DNA of 64,000 bases from Rhizobiales bacterium dw_265 (GCA_018449595.1 JAAVUU010000001.1:62001-126000), one strand, 5' to 3'; positions 46,700-56,032 are shown, counted from the stretch's first letter. Notes: generated by a model not told the origin, from the letters alone. Numbers and translations: made by a program.

Positions 46700-46827
46700 T
46701 GTCATGGCCCGCTAATGCGGGCCACCCAGGTGACATGGATTCAGTTCTGGGAGTTTTAAACGCAATCAAACCTTCGAGACCGAAGCTGATCCAACTGGGT
46801 GGCCCGCTCCAGGCGGGCCATGACAGG
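46700..46827. repeat. Paired REP-like hairpins between bactofilin and prfB
   Basis: Unit 1 at 46700-46734 begins TGTCATGGCCCGC and ends GCGGGCCACCCAGGTGAC. Unit 2 at 46792-46827 is the inverted form, beginning CAACTGGGTGGCCCGC. About 57 unrelated bases lie between. The pair sits between two convergent genes and could act as a two-way transcription end. Confidence 0.82.
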
Positions 46828-46832
46828 TTCGG

Positions 46833-47964
46833 CTATTCCAGGTCTTCGATCTTTTCCTTCGGCTTGCCGCCAACCTCCTGGGCCAGCGCCGCGGCCATGA
46901 AGGGGTCGAGGTCGCCGTCCAGCACGTCGGACGGGGTGCGGCTTTCCACGCCGGTACGCAGGTCCTTCACCAGCTGGTAGGGCTGCAGCACATAAGAGCG
47001 GATCTGGTGGCCCCAGCCGATCTCGGCCTTTTCGCCGACAAAGGCCCCCGTCTCGGCCTTCTTCTTTTCCAGTTCGATCTCATAGAGCTTGGACTTCAGC
47101 ATGTCCCAGCAGATGGCGCGGTTCTGGTGCTGGCTGCGTTCCGACTGGCTGGCGACCGCGATGCCGGTCGGCAGGTGGGTGATGCGCACCGCGCTTTCGG
47201 TCTTGTTGACATGCTGGCCGCCCGCGCCCGAGGCGCGATAGACGTCGATGCGAACTTCTTTTTCGGGAATGTCTATGTTGATGGACTGGTCGATCACCGG
47301 ATAGACCGTCACGCTTGAGAAAGACGTGTGCCGCCGCGCCGCGGAATCGAAGGGCGATATCCGCACCAGCCGGTGCACGCCCGCCTCGGTCTTCAGCCAG
47401 CCATAGGCATTGGGGCCCTTGACCATCAGGGTGGTGGACTTGATGCCCGCGCCCTCGCCTTCGGATTCCTCGATCAGCTGCAGCTTGTAGTCATGGCGTT
47501 CGGCCCAGCGGGTGTACATGCGCAGCAGCATCGAGGCCCAGTCCTGGCTCTCGGTGCCGCCGGCGCCGGCATGGATTTCCAGATAGCTGTCGTTGCCGTC
47601 GGCCTCGCCCGACAGCATGGATTCCATCCGCATCTGTTCGGCGCGGGCGGAGAGCGCGAACAGCGCATTCTCGCCATCGATCACCATGGCGGCGTCGTTC
47701 TCGGCCTCCGCCATCTCGATCAGTTCCCTGGCGTCGGCCAGTTCGCTGGTGAGCCTGGCGACGGCGTTGAGGGACGATTCCAGCTTCTGGCGTTCGCGCA
47801 TCAGCTTCTGCGCCGCCTGCGGATCGTTCCACAGGCTGGGGTCTTCGGCCCTGGCGTTCAGTTCGTCCAGGCGGCGGCTGGCGACATCCCAGTCAAAGAT
47901 GCCTCCTCAGCAGGGCAAGGGCCTGCTCGATTTCTTCGGCGGTGCGGGTGATTTCGGGGCGCAT
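46833..47964 (-). CDS. prfB: Peptide chain release factor 2, with programmed +1 frameshift
   Basis: RF2 recognises UGA and UAA. Translation starts at ATG 47964 (GAGG upstream) and reads 23 codons ending in RRHL, to CTT at 47898-47896, where an in-frame TGA follows. Skipping one T continues at 47894 as [18 protein letters not shown], giving 376 residues in all. The SPF anticodon-like tripeptide ([12 protein letters not shown]) and catalytic GGQ ([12 protein letters not shown]) are present. The coding join is 47964-47896 plus 47894-46833. It lies downstream of amidase and PBP1A on the same strand. Confidence 0.96.
47892..47907 (-). promoter_or_regulatory. RF2 autoregulatory frameshift site
   Basis: On the minus strand AGGAGG (47907-47902) is followed after three bases by CTTTGAC (47898-47892). 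This is the RF2 recoding signal: an internal Shine-Dalgarno element close to the slippery CUU with an in-frame UGA. Low RF2 leads to pausing at UGA and shifting to +1. Confidence 0.95.
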
Positions 47965-47975
47965 ATTTTCCTCAA

Positions 47976-48116
47976 TGTCATGGCCCGCCCTCTTTTAATT
48001 GGAAGAGGGCCGGGCCACCCAGGTGACCCACACATGGTGGGCAAAGTGGGCGTAGTTCAATATGCGGGGACGGTGATTTGTTCAACTGGGTGGCCCGCTT
48101 TTGCGGGCCATGACAA
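47976..48116. repeat. Paired REP-like hairpins between prfB and PBP1A genes
   Basis: Unit 1 at 47976-48026 has an enlarged stem (GGCCCGCCCTCTT paired with AAGAGGGCCGGGCC around a short loop) and ends GGGCCACCCAGGTGAC. Unit 2 at 48083-48116 is the inverted form CAACTGGGTGGCCCGC, TTTT, GCGGGCCATGACA. It lies upstream of prfB in the same transcriptional direction as PBP1A, so it could attenuate readthrough. Confidence 0.82.
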
Positions 48117-48124
48117 TTTTGCCG

Positions 48125-50593
48125 TCAATACAGCCCGCCGGTGCCCTCGCCCACCGAAGACGGCGGCGGCGCGCCCGGCGCGGTGCTGGCGGCGGTGCCG
48201 GTCAGGTTTTCATCCGGCGCCGGGGCATTGGCTTCGCCCGGCGCGGTGCCGGCCTTGAAGGCTTCGGTGATGGCGCCGGGCGTACCGGGGGGCACCGGGT
48301 TGCCGCTCTTCCAGTCGATGGTGACTTCCTCGATGCCGGGCGCGACGCGGAACGGCGTCGCCGGCGCATTGGCCAGCGCATCCTTCATGAAGTCGCGGAA
48401 GATGGGCGCGGCCACCGTGGCGCCCTGTTCCTTGGGCCCCAGGGTGCGCGGATTGTCGAAGCCGACATAGACGCCCGCCGCCAGGTCGGGCGAAAAGCCG
48501 ATGAACCAGACCGACTGGGCGTCCTGCGAGGTGCCGGTCTTGCCCGCCAGGGGCTTTGGAATTTGCGCCCCCACCGAATAGGCGGCGGTGCCGCGCTGGA
48601 CCACGCCCTGCAGCATGGAGACGATCTGGTAGGCGGTGCGCGGATCGATGATCTGTTCGCGATTGTCGGCCAGCAGCGGCTCTTCCTGGCCGTGCCAGTC
48701 CGCGTCGTTGCAGCCGTCGCATTTGCGCTCGTCATGGCGCCAGATGGTCTTGCCGTTGCGGTCCTGGATGCGGTCGATCAGCGAGGCGCTGATCTTCTTG
48801 CCGCCGTTGGCGAACTCGGAATAGCCGGTGACCATGCGGATCAGCGTGGTTTCATAGGCGCCCAGCGAGTTGGCGAGCAGCGGCGGCAGCTTGTCGTAAA
48901 CGCCGAAGCGCAGCGGCAGCTTGACGACATTGTTCATGCCGATCTCATGCGCCAGCCGCACGGTCATCACATTGCGCGACAGTTCGATGCCGCGGCGAAG
49001 CGTGGTGTCGCCCAGGAACTCGCCCTTTTCGAAATTGTCCGGCCGCCAGATGCCCAGGCCGGGGCCCTGGTCCATCTCGAACGGCGCATCCAGCACCTTG
49101 CTGGCGGGCGTGTAGCCCATGTCCAGCGCCGTGGCGTAGACGAAGGGCTTGAAGGAGGAACCCGGCTGGCGCTGCGCCTGCATGGCGCGGTCGAATTGCG
49201 ATGAGGCGTAGGAGAAACCGCCCGACATGGCCAGCACCCGGCCGGTGTGCGGGTCCATCACCACAATGGCGCCGTTGACCTCGGGCACCTGGCGCAGGCC
49301 GAATTCGGCAGGCTTGGCGGGCGGCGGCAGCGGCTCGACAAAAAAGGCATCGCCGACCTGGACCACATCCTGCGGCCTGGAAGGAGCCGGGCCCCACACC
49401 GCGCCCGGCAACTGCTTGCGGGCCCATTTGTAGCCGTCATAACGCAAGGTGCCGGTCGAACCGTCGGGGAAACCGATGCGGATGTCCTTGCCGTCATAGG
49501 CCAGCGCCGCGGCGATGCGCCAGGCCTCGATGCCCGACTGGTGATTGGGATCGCCGGCCAGCTTGGCCAGGCCTTCCTTCCAGTTGGCCGGATCGACATG
49601 CAGCTTGGTGCCGCGCCAGCCATGGCGGCGGTCATAACGCACCAGCCCGGAGCGCAGGGCGCTGACGGCATAATTCTGCAGGCGGGTATCCAGCGAGGCG
49701 CGCACTTGAAGGCCGCTGTCATACAGGCCCTGGGCGTGATAGCGCGCGATCAACTGGCGGCGCACTTCTTCCACATAATAGTCCACGTCGGCGGCCTGGC
49801 TGCCCAGGGCGCGGGTCTGGGTGATCAGCGGCTCGGCCTTGGCGGCGGCGGCCTGGGCGTCGGTGATGTAATTGTTGTCGGCCATCTGGGAGATCACCCA
49901 GTTGCGCCGGTCCTGCGCGGCTTCATGATGATAGCGCGGATCGTAATGGCTGGGCGATTTGGGCAGCGAGGCCAGGAAGGCGACTTCGGCGATGTCGAGT
50001 TCGTCCAGCGACTTGCCGAAATAGTTCAGCGACGCCGCGCCCACGCCATAGCTGTTCTGCCCCAGGTTGATCTCGTTGAGATACAGCTCCAGCACCTTTT
50101 CCTTGGGATAGGTGGCGTCGATCCGCACCGCCAGGATGGCCTCGCGCACCTTGCGCGCCATCTTGAGATCGGAATTCAGCAGGAAGCCGCGCGCCACCTG
50201 CTGGGTGATGGTGGAGGCGCCTTGCGGGCGGCGGCCTTCCAGCACCAGCCCGACATCCTTGATCGCGGCACGCAGGATGCCCGACGGATCGATGCCGGGA
50301 TGGCTGTAGAAGTTGCGGTCCTCGGCGCTGGTGAAGGCCTGCTTGACCAGCTTGGGAATGAAGGTGGCGGGCACGAAGATGCGCCGCTCATGGGCATATT
50401 CGCCCAGCACCGTGCCGTTGCCGGCATAGACCCGGGTGGTGACGGGCGGCGCGTAATCCTGCAGCGTCTCCACGCTCGGCAGGTCGCGGGTCAGGGTATA
50501 GACCCAGAAGGCCACGAAGCCGATCACCACCACGACCAGCGCGGCGGCGGCCAGGCCCAGCCATTTCAGGAGTTTGGGAAGGACATTCTGCAT
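48125..50593 (-). CDS. mrcA: Penicillin-binding protein 1A, bifunctional class A
   Basis: An 822-residue inner-membrane peptidoglycan synthase. It has a transmembrane anchor (about 10-34), a GT51 glycosyltransferase domain with Glu91 in SAEDRNFYSHPGIDP, an OB-like linker domain, and a transpeptidase domain with the active-site SSFK (RQPGSSFKPF), SxN-equivalent YSEFANGG and KTG (LAGKTGTSQD). A Cys-rich insert (ERKCDGCND) lies in the transpeptidase region. The tail is Pro/Gly-rich. It follows the amidase gene by 57 bases and precedes prfB, an order I believe is conserved in alphaproteobacteria. Confidence 0.96.
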   Translation of the reverse strand: MQNVLPKLLKWLGLAAAALVVVVIGFVAFWVYTLTRDLPSVETLQDYAPPVTTRVYAGNGTVLGEYAHERRIFVPATFIPKLVKQAFTSAEDRNFYSHPGIDPSGILRAAIKDVGLVLEGRRPQGASTITQQVARGFLLNSDLKMARKVREAILAVRIDATYPKEKVLELYLNEINLGQNSYGVGAASLNYFGKSLDELDIAEVAFLASLPKSPSHYDPRYHHEAAQDRRNWVISQMADNNYITDAQAAAAKAEPLITQTRALGSQAADVDYYVEEVRRQLIARYHAQGLYDSGLQVRASLDTRLQNYAVSALRSGLVRYDRRHGWRGTKLHVDPANWKEGLAKLAGDPNHQSGIEAWRIAAALAYDGKDIRIGFPDGSTGTLRYDGYKWARKQLPGAVWGPAPSRPQDVVQVGDAFFVEPLPPPAKPAEFGLRQVPEVNGAIVVMDPHTGRVLAMSGGFSYASSQFDRAMQAQRQPGSSFKPFVYATALDMGYTPASKVLDAPFEMDQGPGLGIWRPDNFEKGEFLGDTTLRRGIELSRNVMTVRLAHEIGMNNVVKLPLRFGVYDKLPPLLANSLGAYETTLIRMVTGYSEFANGGKKISASLIDRIQDRNGKTIWRHDERKCDGCNDADWHGQEEPLLADNREQIIDPRTAYQIVSMLQGVVQRGTAAYSVGAQIPKPLAGKTGTSQDAQSVWFIGFSPDLAAGVYVGFDNPRTLGPKEQGATVAAPIFRDFMKDALANAPATPFRVAPGIEEVTIDWKSGNPVPPGTPGAITEAFKAGTAPGEANAPAPDENLTGTAASTAPGAPPPSSVGEGTGGLY

Positions 50594-50650
50594 GGAATGG
50601 AGCGACTTATAGACGGACGGGCCAAGGGGTTCCAGAGGGGGTTAAAGGGG

Positions 50651-51982
50651 TCAGCGGGCGGCCTGGGAATGGGCCGCGAACTGGGCATCCACCGAATCGG
50701 CGATGGCCCCGGCAACCCTGGTGCGCCAGGAATCCGCGTTCATCTGGGCGGCGTCCCCGGAATTGGAGAGATAGCCCAGTTCGATCAGCACGGCGGGAAC
50801 ATCGGGCGCCACCAGCACCGCCAGGCTGGCGCTGCGGTGCGGGCTGCGCGCCAGCAGTTCGGTCACCCGCGCCAGGTTCTTCAGCGCCACGGTGGCGAAT
50901 TCCGACGACTGGTTGCGGGTGTCGCGCTGCGCCAGGTTGATCAGGATCGGCGCCACCGGATTGTTCTCGCCCGACAGGTCCACGCCCGCGATCACATCGG
51001 ACTGGTTTTCGCGCCGCGCCAGCGCCGAGGCCTCGCGGTCGGAGCGGCCGTCATTCAGGGTGTAGATGGAGGTTCCGGTGGTGGCGGGATCGGGATTGGA
51101 ATCGGCATGCAGGGCGATAAACAGGTCGGCCTTGTCGGCGCGGGCGATGGCGACGCGCTGGCGCAGCGGAATGAAAGTGTCGCTGTCGCGGGTCATGAAG
51201 ACGGTATAGCCGCGGCTGCGCAGTTCCCGCGCCAGCTTCAGGCCCTCGGCCAGCGCCAGGTCTTTCTCCATCAGGCCGTTGACGCCGACCGTGCCGGAAT
51301 CCAGCCCGCCATGGCCGGGGTCCAGCACGATCACCTTCTTGCCCGGCCCGCGCGCCGGGGTCTGGGCGGCGATCAGCGCCGCCAGCTTTTCCGCATCGCT
51401 TTCGCGTTTTTTCAGGTCGGCGGGCCAGCCGGCATTGGCGTCGAATTTGGTGCGGTTGGTGGGGAACAGGTCGATCACCACCCGGTAGCCGAAACCGGCC
51501 GAGGGCGGCAGCACCAGCGCATCCGACACCGTCACCGGCGAATTCAGGTCGATCACCATGCGCGAATTGCCGGCGCGGAACTGGCCATAGCGATAGGATT
51601 TGACCGGGCCGAACCCCGATGGCCGGGGCGGCGCGCCCAGCCGCCACGACACTTCCGGCATGTCGATCACCACCCGGTCGGGATTGGCGAGCGCAAAGGC
51701 GCGCAGGTTGACGGGATCGGACAGTTCGATCACCAGCCTTGTGCGGTCCTGGTGCTCGCCGATGCGCGCGCTCATCACCACGGGCAGCGGCCCCTGCGGC
51801 TTGGAGCCGATGGTGAGTCCCGGCCCCTGCTCCGGCAGCGGTTTGGGCGGGGCGACCGGCAGATTGGCGGAGGCGTCCTGGGTGCGCAGCAGCTGGCCGA
51901 TGGCGTCGTCAGCGCCATCAGCCTTCAGGGCCGCAAGCGACAGCAATGCGGCGGCAACAAACAGGACAGCGGGCAGGCGCAC
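50651..51982 (-). CDS. N-acetylmuramoyl-L-alanine amidase with AMIN domain
   Basis: A 443-residue periplasmic amidase that splits daughter-cell peptidoglycan. A signal peptide (MRLPAVLFVAAALLSLAAL) is followed by an AMIN septal-targeting domain (about 70-165, with DRVVIDMPEVSW) and an amidase_3 catalytic domain (about 215-435). The zinc ligands are visible in VLDPGHGGLDSGT, LMEKDLALAEG and IALHADSNPD, with the catalytic Glu in LIELGYLSN. This matches AmiC/AmiA. EnvC/NlpD-type activators are not adjacent unless the LytM protein at 44576 serves that role, but that one keeps its own active site. Confidence 0.95.
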   Translation of the reverse strand: MRLPAVLFVAAALLSLAALKADGADDAIGQLLRTQDASANLPVAPPKPLPEQGPGLTIGSKPQGPLPVVMSARIGEHQDRTRLVIELSDPVNLRAFALANPDRVVIDMPEVSWRLGAPPRPSGFGPVKSYRYGQFRAGNSRMVIDLNSPVTVSDALVLPPSAGFGYRVVIDLFPTNRTKFDANAGWPADLKKRESDAEKLAALIAAQTPARGPGKKVIVLDPGHGGLDSGTVGVNGLMEKDLALAEGLKLARELRSRGYTVFMTRDSDTFIPLRQRVAIARADKADLFIALHADSNPDPATTGTSIYTLNDGRSDREASALARRENQSDVIAGVDLSGENNPVAPILINLAQRDTRNQSSEFATVALKNLARVTELLARSPHRSASLAVLVAPDVPAVLIELGYLSNSGDAAQMNADSWRTRVAGAIADSVDAQFAAHSQAAR

Positions 51983-52070
51983 CCATCGCTCCGAATCGGA
52001 TAACCCAGAATAGCATGGCGATTTGTTTCACCCCGGTGCTTTTGCTAACCTGGAACTTCAAAAGAGGCGC

Positions 52071-52739
52071 ATGATGTTTCTGGAAATAAAAGACTTTCTA
52101 ACACCGGCGGAAGTGGCGCGGCTGCACGATCTCGCCGCCCGGATATCCTTTGTTGACGGGCGAATCTCCAATCCCCACAACCTGGCCAAGAACAACCTGC
52201 AAGGTTCCCCCACCGATCCCGCCTATGCGGAATCCACCAGGATCGTGGCCGAGGCATTTGCCCGCTCGGAAGCCTTCCGCAATTTCGCCCTGCCCCGCCA
52301 TGTCGCGCCGCCGCTGCTGGCGCGCTATGAGGTCGGCATGCATTACGGCCCCCATTCCGATGCCGCGCACATGCGTTTCGGAAACGTGGTGCGGCGCTCG
52401 GACCTGTCGGCGACAGTATGGCTGAACCCGCCCGCCAGCTATGACGGCGGCGAGCTGGTGGTGCATCTGGGCACCAGGCCGGTGGTGATCAAGGGCGAGC
52501 CGGGCAGCCTGGTGGTCTATCCCTCCACCCAGCTGCATGAGGTCGTCCCGGTGCGCCGGGGCACCCGGCTGGTCTCCATCACCTTCATCGAGAGCATGAT
52601 CCCCGACGAATTCCTGCGCACCCAGCTTTACGAGCTGACCGAGGTGGCGGCCCTGGAGGGGCTGAAAATGGCCTGGGAAAGCCGTATCCGGCTGGATGTG
52701 GTGCGCAACAACCTGCTCCGGCTGTGGACCAAAACCTAG
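52071..52739 (+). CDS. Fe(II)/2-oxoglutarate hydroxylase, PiuC/YbiX type
   Basis: A 222-residue PKHD-type oxygenase. The iron ligands are His95 and Asp97 (GPHSDAAH) and His156 (STQLHEVVP), and Arg166 in RRGTRLVSITF binds 2-oxoglutarate. Relatives are usually linked to iron-uptake receptors; no such receptor gene is adjacent here. Two ATG codons at 52071 and 52074 follow an AAAGAGG site; the second has better spacing. Not regulated by any site I can see. Confidence 0.9.
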   Translation: MMFLEIKDFLTPAEVARLHDLAARISFVDGRISNPHNLAKNNLQGSPTDPAYAESTRIVAEAFARSEAFRNFALPRHVAPPLLARYEVGMHYGPHSDAAHMRFGNVVRRSDLSATVWLNPPASYDGGELVVHLGTRPVVIKGEPGSLVVYPSTQLHEVVPVRRGTRLVSITFIESMIPDEFLRTQLYELTEVAALEGLKMAWESRIRLDVVRNNLLRLWTKT

Positions 52740-53122
52740 ATAAGACATTGTTTTTAAAAGGTAAAATACCGAAAAAGCCGCCGGGCGTCACAAATATGCC
52801 CATTAATCGCTTGTTGAAACCTTGGCGGCACCCTACAAAAACCAAGTCCGGCAGTGCCTTCGCGATTCGCGCGAGGCCGGGCACCCCTGATCAGGCCCCA
52901 AGCTCCGCGAAGTACGCGGACAGAATGGCCTTCCAGGTAATGCAAAGGCCCACCGGGCCCCTGAAGTAACAATGACTGTCAAATTTGCGCTCCCCTCCGA
53001 CGCTGTCCCGGTCCCGATGACCGTTTCGATGGATGGGGTTACGCGCTTTCTTTCAACCTACAATTCGCGCCGCCCATTTCCGCCCGCCTTGCAGGCGATC
53101 CGCGCGCGCGCCGGAGAAATTC
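52740..53122 (+). other. Long leader / intergenic region upstream of rne
   Basis: About 380 bases with no supportable gene. A possible sigma-70 pair TTGTTG, 17 bases, TACAAA lies at about 52812-52840, which would give an rne leader near 280 bases. Short GC-rich inverted repeats follow. Long structured rne leaders mediate autoregulation in enterobacteria, so a similar role is plausible but not shown. A 57-codon frame from ATG 52796 is open but has no ribosome site or recognisable motif. Confidence 0.4.
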
Positions 53123-55885
53123 ATGACCAAGCGCATGCTCATAGACGCCAACCACCCGGAAGAAACCCGGGTGGTCATTCTCGACGGTTCCAAGGTCGAG
53201 GAATTTGATTTCGAGGCTGCTTCCAAGCGGCCGCTCAAGGGAAACATCTATCTTGCGAAAGTGACGCGCGTCGAGCCGTCGCTGCAGGCCGCCTTTGTCG
53301 AATATGGCGGCAACCGCCAGGGCTTCCTGGCCTTCGCGGAAATCCATCCCGATTATTACCAGATTCCGGCGTCCGACCGTCAGGCCCTGATCGCCGAGCA
53401 GGAGGCCGAAGCCCGCCGCCGCTCCGAAGACGATATCGAGTCCTTCGAGATCACCGGCCCGAAAGCCGACGCCTCCGAGGAAGATGACGAGGAAGAAGAA
53501 GCCGACAGCGGCGAGGAAACCGCCGAGATGGCCCCCCTGGTGCCGCTGGACGCCACCGAAGCCGAGGAGAGCGAGGACGACGCCGCGTCCGACGATGACG
53601 AACATGAAGATGTGTTCGTCAACCATGGCGGTGCGCCCGTCCGCGAAGACCATGACCATGACGAGGATGTCACCAAGGCGGAAGCCGCCCAGGACCTGCT
53701 GAGCGATTACCAGGGCGACGCCGAAGTCGCCGCCGCCGAGGCCGCCCAGGAAAACGAGGCCGAGATCGAGCCGGTCGGCACCCCGCCGGAAGACGGCGAG
53801 ACCCCGGCCGACATCGCCGCCGAGGCCGATGAAGAAAATGAGGGCGCCATCGCCCCGGTGAGCGCCGAAGACGCAGCCTCGCAGGAAGGCGAAACCGGCG
53901 AGGCCCCGACCGGCGAAGCCGGCGAGAGTCAGGCGCTGCAGGCCGGCCGCCCGCCCCAGAAATGGGTGCGCAAGAAGCACTACAAGATCCAGGAAGTCAT
54001 CAAGCGCCGCCAGATCATCCTGGTGCAGGTGGTCAAGGAGGAACGCGGCAACAAGGGCGCCGCGCTCACCACCTATCTGTCGCTCGCCGGGCGCTATTGC
54101 GTGCTGATGCCCAACACCCCGCGCGGCGGCGGCATCTCCCGCAAGATCACCAACGCCGCCGACCGCAAGCGCCTGAAGTCCGCCGCCCAGGGGCTGGAAC
54201 TGCCCGAAGGCATGGGCCTGATTATCCGCACCGCGGGCGAGAACCGTACCAAGCTGGAGATCCGGCGCGACTATGACTATCTGCTGCGGCTGTGGGACAC
54301 GATCCGCGAAAAGACCCTGTCCTCCAACGCCCCGGCCTGCGTCTATGAGGAAGGCGACCTGATCAAGCGCGTCATCCGCGACCTGTACACCAAGGATGTG
54401 CAGGACGTGGTGGTGGAAGGCGAACAGGGCTTCAGGAACGCCAAGGACTTCATGCGCATGCTGATGCCGACGCATGCCAAGTTCGTCCACCAGTACAAGG
54501 ACACGGTGCCGCTGTTCCAGCGCATGCATATCGAGACCCAGCTGGACTCGATGTTCTCGCCCACCGTCACCCTGAAATCGGGCGGCTATATCGTCATCAA
54601 CCAGACCGAGGCGCTGGTCTCGATCGACGTGAACTCCGGCCGCGCCACCCGCGAACATTCCATCGAGGAAACCGCGCGCAAGACCAACCTGGAAGCCGCC
54701 AGCGAAGTCGGCCGCCAGTTGCGCCTGCGCGACCTGGCCGGCCTGATCGTGATCGACTTCATCGACATGGAGGAAAGCCGCAACGACCGCGAGGTCGAAA
54801 AGCGGCTGCGCGATGCGGTGAAGAACGACCGGGCGCGGGTGCAGATCGGCAAGATCAGCCAGTTCGGCCTGATGGAAATGTCGCGCCAGCGCCTGCGCGC
54901 CGGCGTCATCGCCGGCTCCACCGTCACCTGCCCGCATTGCGCCGGCACCGGCCTGGTCCGCTCCACCGAATCCACCGCCCTGCGCGTGCTGCGCGGGTTG
55001 GAAGAGGAAGCCGAGAAGAACCGCGCCGCCGCCGTGACGGTGAGCATCGCCAATGAAGTGGCGATCTACATCCTCAACCAGAAGCGCAACGAACTGTCGC
55101 GCATCGAGGCCGAGCATGGCATGGAAATCTCGTTCGAGCCGAAGGAAGACCTGGCGGCCGGTTCCTTCGAACTGGAACGCACCAAGAGCCGCGATCCGGG
55201 CGAACGTCCGCGCAATTCGGCGGTGAGCATCGAGGCGGGCTTCGTGCCCTCCTCCGAGCCCGAGCCGGACTATGAGGAAGAGGTCGAGGAAGAGGAATTC
55301 GTCGAAAGCGACGAACAGCCCGAAGCCGAGGAAGCCGAAGAGAGCGCGCCGCGCAGCGAAGCCCCCGCCGGCGACCGTGAAGGCGGCCGCAAGCGCCGCC
55401 GCCGTGGCGGCCGTGGCCGCAGCCGCGACCGCGAAGGCCCGCGTCCGGTTGGCGCCGATACCGGCGGAGTCGCGGCGGAAGCGCCGGCCGCCGAGGCCGA
55501 CACGACCGCCGAAGATGGCGAGTTCGAGCCGGAGACCGAGGCCACCGCCGACGGCCAGGCGCCCGTGGGCGAGAATGGCGAGCCGCGCCGCAAGCGCCGC
55601 CGCCGCCGTGGCCGCCGTGGCGGCCGCGAACGCGGCGACCGCCCCGAGCCGGAAGGCATCGAGCATCACCAGACCGGCTTCGCGACGGAGGTCGACCGCT
55701 TTGGCGCCGTGCCCGACGAGATAGACACCACCCCGACCGACGCGCCGAGTGCGCCAGGCGCGCCGGGTGCGCCCTCCGCGCCGGTCTGGTCGCTGAAGGA
55801 TGACGAAGTGGACACCACGCCCAGCGATGACATGCCCAAGCCCGCCAAAAAGGGGTGGTGGCAGCGGACTTTTAGCGGCGAGTAG
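53123..55885 (+). CDS. rne: Ribonuclease E
   Basis: A 920-residue endoribonuclease, core of the RNA degradosome. The S1 domain begins at about 35 (KRPLKGNIYLAKVTRVEPSL) but is interrupted by a highly acidic, disordered insert of about 180 residues (roughly 95-275) before resuming at KWVRKKHYKIQEVIKRR. The catalytic part follows, with VDVNSGRATREHS and LIVIDFIDM providing the metal-binding aspartates, and the zinc link CPHCAGTG. The C-terminal third alternates acidic and RRR/GGR-rich blocks for RNA and partner binding. GGAG lies seven bases before the ATG. The C-terminal WWQRTFSGE codons are part of a 31-bp direct repeat. Confidence 0.95.
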   Translation: MTKRMLIDANHPEETRVVILDGSKVEEFDFEAASKRPLKGNIYLAKVTRVEPSLQAAFVEYGGNRQGFLAFAEIHPDYYQIPASDRQALIAEQEAEARRRSEDDIESFEITGPKADASEEDDEEEEADSGEETAEMAPLVPLDATEAEESEDDAASDDDEHEDVFVNHGGAPVREDHDHDEDVTKAEAAQDLLSDYQGDAEVAAAEAAQENEAEIEPVGTPPEDGETPADIAAEADEENEGAIAPVSAEDAASQEGETGEAPTGEAGESQALQAGRPPQKWVRKKHYKIQEVIKRRQIILVQVVKEERGNKGAALTTYLSLAGRYCVLMPNTPRGGGISRKITNAADRKRLKSAAQGLELPEGMGLIIRTAGENRTKLEIRRDYDYLLRLWDTIREKTLSSNAPACVYEEGDLIKRVIRDLYTKDVQDVVVEGEQGFRNAKDFMRMLMPTHAKFVHQYKDTVPLFQRMHIETQLDSMFSPTVTLKSGGYIVINQTEALVSIDVNSGRATREHSIEETARKTNLEAASEVGRQLRLRDLAGLIVIDFIDMEESRNDREVEKRLRDAVKNDRARVQIGKISQFGLMEMSRQRLRAGVIAGSTVTCPHCAGTGLVRSTESTALRVLRGLEEEAEKNRAAAVTVSIANEVAIYILNQKRNELSRIEAEHGMEISFEPKEDLAAGSFELERTKSRDPGERPRNSAVSIEAGFVPSSEPEPDYEEEVEEEEFVESDEQPEAEEAEESAPRSEAPAGDREGGRKRRRRGGRGRSRDREGPRPVGADTGGVAAEAPAAEADTTAEDGEFEPETEATADGQAPVGENGEPRRKRRRRRGRRGGRERGDRPEPEGIEHHQTGFATEVDRFGAVPDEIDTTPTDAPSAPGAPGAPSAPVWSLKDDEVDTTPSDDMPKPAKKGWWQRTFSGE

Positions 55886-56011
55886 CGAGCAGGCCCGCCG
55901 CTCGCCCAAGCTCGCGGCGTCGGCTCCCTCTCGCAGGTCCACTGGACCTGCTCGCGCGCCAAGGCGCGCCGGTCGCCAACGGTGGCAGCGGACTTTTAGC
56001 GGCGAGTAGCG
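55857..56011. repeat. 31-bp direct repeat flanking a palindrome at the rne 3' end
   Basis: A perfect 31-base sequence, starting GGTGGCAGCGGACTTTTAGC, occurs at 55857-55887 (last codons and stop of rne) and again at 55981-56011. Between them are 93 bases with a palindrome at 55933-55951 (GCAGGTCCA, C, TGGACCTGC) and a GCGCGCC / GGCGCGCC inverted motif. The palindrome core matches the one at 5067-5091. This could be insertion of a small repeat with duplication of flanking DNA. Confidence 0.8.
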
Positions 56012-56032
56012 CTGGATCAACCGCACAAAACA

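Noticed and set aside
29192..48116. CRISPR array from the recurring GGCCCGC hairpins
   Set aside because: The repeats are dispersed between housekeeping genes, at irregular distance and in both orientations, with no regular spacers and no cas genes.
52796..52969. 57-codon frame in the rne leader
   Set aside because: No ribosome site, no recognisable sequence, and it overlaps likely leader structure. Mentioned only within the leader feature.
53039..56026. 995-codon minus-strand frame antisense to rne
   Set aside because: Low-complexity mirror of the acidic and basic blocks of RNase E, with no domain recognised; a coding shadow.
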